In this document: positions 58,505 through 64,000 of the stretch, piece after piece | How the letters are laid out: each line of letters starts with the position of its first letter | Position numbering within the stretch: position 1 is the stretch's first letter | Translations under genes and position numbers: made by a program | The notes under the pieces: model-generated | Databases searched by the model: none | What the model saw: only the letters and a program-made list of their open reading frames with translations | What the model was told of the DNA's origin: nothing | NCBI RefSeq assembly: GCF_037975245.1 | Contig: NC_092580.1 | Coordinates: 34,877,001 to 34,941,000 of the forward strand | Source of the DNA: Apostichopus japonicus | Taxonomy: Eukaryota; Echinodermata; Holothuroidea; Aspidochirotida; Stichopodidae | Reading direction: 5' to 3' | DNA length: 64,000 nt

Positions 58505-58599
58505 CTGATGGGGGAGATGGAATACTCTTCATTATTCTCAGCGGCACAATCACTCTTCATTGGCCGCAGAGGACCTCCTGAAGTGTTTATCCGTTTTCT
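58505..58599 (-). CDS. TUBGCP6: TUBGCP6 exon, N-terminal region
   Basis: This 95-nt exon lies after tttcccag and before gtaata. It encodes RKRINTSGGPLRPMKSDCAA then ENNEEYSISPI. The basic R-K-R start corresponds to the P-R-K-R-D segment of vertebrate GCP6. The last codon AG|T joins exon 57355-57430. Two other frames are closed. Confidence 0.75.
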
Positions 58600-58799
58600 C
58601 TGGGAAATGAAAGAAGGTAATGGAAGGGGATTTGATCCAAGTCGAACATGTAAGTGGCACGAGAGTGCTTAATACTGTACTTCTTCAAGGGGCATGTAAG
58701 GCTAAATGGTCAAGTTTCAATTGATAAAGCTAGGATTGGAAATTTCATTGAGATGAAGTATGATATACTTAATTCATGGTTATGGCTCTATAATGACAG

Positions 58800-60995
58800 A
58801 TTAACACAGTCTGTCAGGTAATCCAGGTCAGGTCTTAGTGACATGGATACTACATGTCCGTAAAGCATGGTAATAAAATAAAACAAGACATGTACATAGG
58901 TGTATGATCTTCTTTACGCTGTGTTGGCATTACTGGAGCATTAATGGTTTGCCAGTAATGCAGGACAGGTCTTAGTGACATGGATACTTCATGTCCGTAA
59001 AGCATGGTAATAATTGAAAACAAGACATGTACATAGGTGTATGATCTTCTTTACGCTGTGTTGGCATTACTGGAGCATTTAATGGTTTGCCAGTAATGCA
59101 GGTCAGGTCTTAGTGACATGGATACTAAATGTCTGTAAAGCATGGTAATAATTGAAAACAAGACATGTACATAGGTGTATGATCTTCTTTACGCTGTGTT
59201 GGCATTACTGGAGATTAATGGTTTGCCAGTAATGCAGGACAGGTCTTAGTGACATGGATACTTCATGTCTGTAAAGCATGGTAATAAAATAAAACAAGAC
59301 ATGTACCTAGGTGTATGATCTTCTTTATGCTGTGTTGGCATTACTGGAGATTAATGGTCTGCCAGTAATGCAGGACAGGTCTTAGTGACATGGATACTTC
59401 ATGTCTGTAAAGCATGGTAATAAAATAAAACAAGACATGTACATAGGTGTATGATCTTCTTTATGCTGTGTTGGCATTACTGGAGCATTAATGGTTTGCC
59501 AGTAATGCAGGACAGGTCTTAGTGATATGGATACTAAATGTCCGTAAAGCATGGTAATAATTGAAAACAAGACATGTACATACAGTAGGTGTATGATCTT
59601 CTTTACGCTGTGTTGGCATTACTGGAGCATTAATGGTTTGCCAGTAATGCAGGACAGGTCTTAGTGACATGGATACTTCATGTCCGTAAAGCATGGTAAT
59701 AATTGAAAACAAGACATGTACATAGGTGTATGATCTTCTTTACGCTGTGTTGGCATTACTGGAGATTAATGGTCTGCCAGTAATGCAGGACAGGTCTTAG
59801 TGACATGGATACTTCATGTCTGTAAAGCATGGTAATAAAATAAAACAAGACATGTACATAGGTGTATGATCTTCTTTATGCTGTGTTGGCATTACTGGAG
59901 CATTAATGGTTTGCCAGTAATGCAGGACAGGTCTTAGTGATATGGATACTAAATGTCCGTAAAGCATGGTAATAATTGAAAACAAGACATGTACATAGGT
60001 GTATGATCTTCTTTACGCTGTGTTGGCATTACTGGAGCATTTAATGGTTTGCCAGTAATGCAGGACAGGTCTTAGTGACATGGATACTTCATGTCCGTAA
60101 AGCATGGTAATAATTGAAAACAAGACATGTACATAGGTGTATGATCTTCTTTACGCTGTGTTGGCATTACTGGAGATTAATGGTTTGCCAGTAATGCAGG
60201 ACAGGTCTTAGTGACATGGATACTTCATGTCTGTAAAGCATGGTAATAAAATAAAACAAGACATGTACATAGGTGTATGATCTTCTTTATGCTGTGTTGG
60301 CATTACTGGAGATTAATGGTCTGCCAGTAATGCAGGTCAGGTCTAAGTGACATGGATACTACATGTCCGTAAAGCATGGTAATAATTGAAAACAAGACAT
60401 GTACATAGGTGTATGATCTTCTTTACGCTGTGTTGGCATTACTGGAGCATTAATGGTTTGCCAGTAATGCAGGACAGGTCTTAGTGACATGGATACTTCA
60501 TGTCCGTAAAGCATGGTAATAATTGAAAACAAGACATGTACATAGGTGTATGATCTTCTTTATGCTGTGTTAGCATTACTGGAGATTAATGGTCTGCCAG
60601 TAATGCAGGTCAGGTCTTAGTGACATGGATACTAAATGTCTGTAAAGCATGGTCATAAAATAAAACCGGACAACATGTACATAGGTGTATGATCTTCTTT
60701 ATGCTGTGTTAGCATTACTGGAGATTAATGGTCTGCCAGTAATGCAGGTCAGGTCTAAGTGACATGGATACTAAATGTCCGTAAAGCATGGTCGTAAAAT
60801 AAAACAAGACATGTACATAGGTGTATGATCTTCTTTACGCTGTGTTGGCATTACTAGAGCATTAATGGTTTGCCAGTAATGCAGGACAGGTCTTAGTGAC
60901 ATGGATACTAAATGTCCGTAAAGCATGGTAATAAAAGAAAACCAGACAACATGTACATAGGTGTATGATTTTCTTTATGCTGTGTTAGCTTTACT
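58800..60995. repeat. About 137-bp tandem array with hairpin, 16 copies
   Basis: Units contain caggtcttagtgacatggat, cgtaaagcatggtaataa, acaagacatgtacataggtg and ctgtgttggcattactggag. Each has a perfect inverted repeat gcattactgg ... ccagtaatgc around a loop of about 13-15 nt. Copies differ by few bases and alternate between tacgct/tatgct and ttcatg/aaatg variants. It lies in the intron upstream of exon 58505-58599. Confidence 0.96.
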
Positions 60996-61580
60996 AGAGA
61001 ATTTCAGTGACCAGAAGCACTATTAGCTCAATAAACTTTATGAAAGATCAATTATCTAGTATTTTTTAAATCTTCAGAAATTTATTAATGACTAATAATG
61101 ATAAATCCACTGTAAAGTACATTTTCTCTTTCACTTCTAATTTCCTGTTCATGTTAATCACAAACGTAAACAATACTTCAAGGACTGTCTGTCCAGTGAA
61201 GAAATAAATTGCCAACATAACATTGTCATCTGGAGATATACTGTACTGTATGTACGGAAATTGGCATATTAATTTGAACTACAGGTAGCTGTCACCAAAA
61301 AACTCAAGCAAAAGAGTAAAATTCATTTGAATTGAAGAAAAAGTTGTCAAAAACCTCTGTATGACATCTCCGGAAATGTGAGCATATTACAATACATACT
61401 TCACAGAGTATCACAACTCAACCATCTCTCTCTCAGGAAAAGTGATAAATTCCTAGCAGTCTCCTCGTCTCATTAACAAACATTTACATTGCAAAGTGCT
61501 GTTAACGACCAGTCCTTCTAAAGGCAAGTACTATCCAGCGTTCAGCAGCTAGTATTGATAACAACCTTCAGATTACTTAC
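60996..61580. other. Intron sequence without recognised feature
   Basis: A 50-codon minus-strand frame (about 61070-61230) follows a ctccag but does not match GCP6 and is not needed for phase. Nothing else seen. Confidence 0.5.
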
Positions 61581-61656
61581 AACTTGGGTCTGATTCATGA
61601 AGGTATTGGCCAGCGGCACTAGTGTTCTGCTTGCTACTTCTGATTTATCATATAAA
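61581..61656 (-). CDS. TUBGCP6: Probable TUBGCP6 exon near the N-terminus
   Basis: This 76-nt exon has a strong donor (gtaagtaat) and acceptor aaatattag. It encodes LYDKSEVASRTLVPLANTFM then NQTQV, leading into RKR in frame. The pattern L-x-x-L-A-x-[ST] followed after a short gap by Q-V and R-K-R resembles the vertebrate protein at this place. The acceptor has a poor pyrimidine tract, so the 5' edge may differ. Confidence 0.5.
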
Positions 61657-61991
61657 CTAATATTTTATAAGATCTGCAAGTGACTTGAAATCACAAAGAT
61701 GGCATTATGTTTGGTTGCTGAGATTTAAACCAAGGTTTATGTTATTCATTATGATCGTATCTTAGAACCTCTACTACAGTCTGCTTTCATAGTTTCATGT
61801 TTCTCCTATCTTTAAGCTATGTGCTACACCCAGCTAAACTCTGCATTACTGTAACACAATTACATGTATATATGCATTTACATCTAGAGAATTATCCATA
61901 AAAGCAAGAAATTGCTTGCAGCTTACTGAAATATTTTCAAAGCTTTAAGAGAGAGAAATAGGTAAAGAAAGTTTTTCTTATCAAATCCTAC

Positions 61992-62072
61992 ATAATATCT
62001 TGTTCATTTTTGCTGATGTACTCATCAATATCTAATAAGGTTTTAAAGTCGGTTTTTGCATCGGGACACAAA
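61992..62072 (-). CDS. TUBGCP6: Possible TUBGCP6 exon near the N-terminus
   Basis: This is an 81-nt open stretch before a gtagga donor, ending in phase 2, which fits the next exon. It encodes LCPDAKTDFKTLLDIDEYIS then KNEQDI. P-x-A-x-x-x-[FL]-x-x-L-[LV]-x-x-[IL] resembles a GCP6 segment located before the Q-V-R-K-R region. The acceptor (gaag, 62073-62074) is weak and a better one (attttcag at about 62101) is out of frame, so this call is tentative. The initiating exon was not found. Confidence 0.38.
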
Positions 62073-62429
62073 CTTCACCAAACCTACTGTGTAGTACTGA
62101 AAATAAGATGCCAATGGTCAATGTACAGTAAGGCACCATCCTAGATAGTCAAACATTAAATAAATTTAAGAGACTTTTCATATTAATAGTAAACAACTTT
62201 CATAATTCAGTATGAATATAAAAATTCAATGGAATGTTTTCAAACATATTGAATCAAGCTTATGAACTACTGTATATTATTTAAGAAAAAGATTTTTTAT
62301 TTAGAATGATATCAAATGCAGTATTTATAAAATCAACTCAAATTTTTTTTCAAACAAGGAGCCACATGGCTTATTGATTCCTTGCCACATATTGTATCAC
62401 AATATTCAACAGTACTGAACATACAGTAA

Positions 62430-62760
62430 CTAACAGGATTTTAAAGTGTGGCCAATTAATGACTTGAAGCATTCAACAAGTTTCTTGCAATTAGATGGAT
62501 CGGTTTCAAAGTCAGTATTGAGGGTTAAACAGCTTTCCGGGGATGAAAGAAGCTTCGCAAAATGATCCACTTTGTGGCAACAAACACACTCCACCTCCCT
62601 AGGCATTATTGCCACATGTACACCAGTTAGTGTTTCTGAGCCTCTGTGGATGAGCGACTTGGTCAACGCTATCCTCTTCTTCCCTGTTTACTCTTACGTT
62701 TCCCTTGCCTGTAATTCTTCTGCTAATCAGATCAAAATCATAAGGCCATAGCCCTGCCAT
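62430..62760 (-). pseudogene. P2X7 C-terminal-like cysteine-rich domain, frameshifted
   Basis: On the minus strand one frame reads MAGLWPYDFDLISRRI and later RLRNTNWCTCGNN, then the neighbouring frame takes over with MPREVECVCCHKVDHFAKLL and CLTLNTDFETDP up to a stop at 62430. P-Y-x-F-x ... N-T-x-W-C-x-C-G-[NH]-C ... M-x-x-E-x-x-C-C-x-E/K ... C-[IL]-T is the order of the P2RX7 intracellular (zinc-binding) domain, which many aquatic invertebrates carry in stand-alone proteins. The frames meet at 62600-62612, so a one-base shift breaks the domain and removes one expected cysteine. It may be an independent gene relic upstream of TUBGCP6. Confidence 0.6.
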
Positions 62761-62797
62761 TGAATCTTCTTTGATTTCTTTCGTTTTTGTTTTAAGT

Positions 62798-64000
62798 ATG
62801 CTACCAGGATGTGGTATTCATTTGAACATGGTACCAGGATGTGGTATTCATTCAAAAATGAAACCAGGATGTGGTATTCATTTAAACATGCTACCAGGAT
62901 GTGGTATTCATTTAAACATGTAACCAGGATGTGGTATTCATTTAAACATGCTACCAAAATGTGGTATTCATTTAAACATGCTACCAGGATGTGGTATTCA
63001 TTTAAACATGCTACCAGGATGTGGTATTCATTTAAACATGCTACCGGGATGTGGTGTTCATTTGAACATGGTACCAGGATGTGGTATTCATTTAAACATG
63101 CTACCAGGATGTGGTATTCATTTAAACATGCTACCTGGATGTGGTATTAATTTGAACATGGTACCAGGATGTGGTATTCATTTAAACATGCTACCAAAAT
63201 GTGGTATTCATTTAAACATGATACCAGGATCTGGTATTCATTTAAACATTCTACCAGGATGTGGTATTCATTTAAACATGCTATCAGGATGTGGTATTCA
63301 TTTAAACATGCTACCGGGATGTGGTATTCATTTGAACATGCTACCTGGATGTGGTATTCATTTAAACATGAAACCAGGATGTGGTATTCATTTAAACATG
63401 GTACCAGGATGTGGTATTCATTTAAACATGCTACCAGGATGTGGTATTCATTTAAACATGATACCAGGATGTGGTATTCATTTAAACATGTAACCAGGAT
63501 GTGGTATTCATTTAAACATGCTACCAGGATGTGGTATTCATTTAAACATGGTACCAGGATGTGGTATTCATTTAAACATGGTACCAGGATGTGGTATTCA
63601 TTTAAACATGCTACCAGGATGTGGTATTCATTTAAACATGCTACCAGGATGTGGTATTCATTTAACATGATACCAGGATGTGGTATTCATTTAAACATGC
63701 TACCAGGATGTGGTATTCATTTAAACATGTTACCAGGATGTGGTATTCATTTAAACATGCTACCGGGATGTGGTATGCATTTAAACATGTAACCTGGATG
63801 TGGTATTCATTTAACATGATATGGTATTCATTTAAACATGCTACCAGGATGTGGTATTCATTTAAACATGCTACCAGGATGTGGTATTCATTTAAACAGG
63901 TAACCTGGATGTGGTTTTCATTTAAACATGCTACCAGGATGTGGTATGCATTTAAACATGTAACCTGGATATGGTATTCATTTAACATGATATGGTATTC
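62798..64000. repeat. 30-bp tandem array, about 40 copies, runs off the window
   Basis: The unit contains atgctaccaggatgtggtat followed by tcatttaaac. Substitutions in ctacc/gtacc/ataccc-like positions vary between copies. Near 63800 and 63985 units are shortened (catgatatggtattc). Long open frames of 10-residue repeats on both strands are artefacts of the 30-bp period. Confidence 0.97.

Larger units (their letters stand above)
1237..62072 (-). other. TUBGCP6: TUBGCP6 gene, extent of recognised exons
   Basis: Gamma-tubulin complex component 6 is a subunit of the gamma-tubulin ring complex, which nucleates microtubules at centrosomes and spindle poles; in vertebrates it is also a PLK4 substrate. 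Twenty-one minus-strand exons follow the order of vertebrate GCP6 segments, with compatible GT-AG sites and phases throughout. They total about 4538 coding bases (about 1512 codons) spread over about 61 kb. The C-terminal end of the GRIP2 domain and the extreme N-terminus are not in the recognised set. The identification rests on recalled family similarity, not on a search, but several conserved segments leave little doubt. Confidence 0.9.

Noticed and set aside
62809-63988. Overlapping repeat-encoded proteins at the right edge
   Set aside because: 30-bp period keeps several frames open on both strands; no gene evidence.

Overview
The window is animal nuclear DNA. It is AT-rich, with spliced genes, GT-AG introns of up to about 17 kb, non-LTR, hAT-type and DIRS-type transposons, and very many minisatellites. 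Protein similarity and the mobile-element mix suggest a marine invertebrate, perhaps a non-vertebrate deuterostome; the phylum is an inference and is not proven. There are no bacterial operons, CRISPR arrays or rRNA genes.

Nearly the whole window is one gene on the minus strand, which I identify as TUBGCP6 (gamma-tubulin complex component 6, GCP6). It runs from about 62072 (near the N-terminus) down to 1237 (inside the C-terminal domain). I could place 21 coding exons, about 4.5 kb or 1512 codons. Every junction keeps the reading frame, and the order of conserved segments follows vertebrate GCP6: an N-terminal part, the GCP N-terminal (GRIP1) domain, a coiled coil, a long disordered linker in one 1820-base exon, then the start of the GCP C-terminal (GRIP2) domain. 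The first codons lie past the right side or were not found. The last roughly 200 or more codons lie left of position 1.

The introns are filled with tandem arrays, a different unit in almost every intron: 72 bp (1488-4118), 24 bp (5045-6165), 44 bp (10085-12420), 53 bp (12855-13195), 66 bp (13740-14402), about 43 bp (14635-15495), 60 bp (20905-21330), 25 bp (22985-24780), about 120-139 bp (25165-26910), 63 bp (40660-44690, split by a hAT element), about 137 bp with a built-in hairpin (58800-60995) and 30 bp (62798-64000). A further 30-bp minisatellite lies inside the coding exon and encodes fifteen 10-residue repeats. Most long open frames here are by-products of arrays whose period is a multiple of three.

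Mobile elements sit inside the introns. There are two non-autonomous hAT-like elements with 8-bp target duplications (32135-34067 with a smaller one nested in it, and 40866-42091). There is a 7.4-kb GC-rich degenerate DIRS-like retroelement (45618-53031) with inverted terminal repeats, an internal complementary region and remnants of RNase H and tyrosine recombinase. There are two 5'-truncated non-LTR retrotransposons (44850-45280 and 54790-56755). Upstream of the gene's first recognised exon lies a frameshifted fragment (62430-62760) resembling the cysteine-rich C-terminal domain of P2X7 receptors.

The most unusual points are the minisatellite load of a conserved centrosomal gene, the coding repeat at the place where vertebrate GCP6 carries its own unrelated tandem repeats, and two places where intron repeats contain copies of an exon edge with its splice site.
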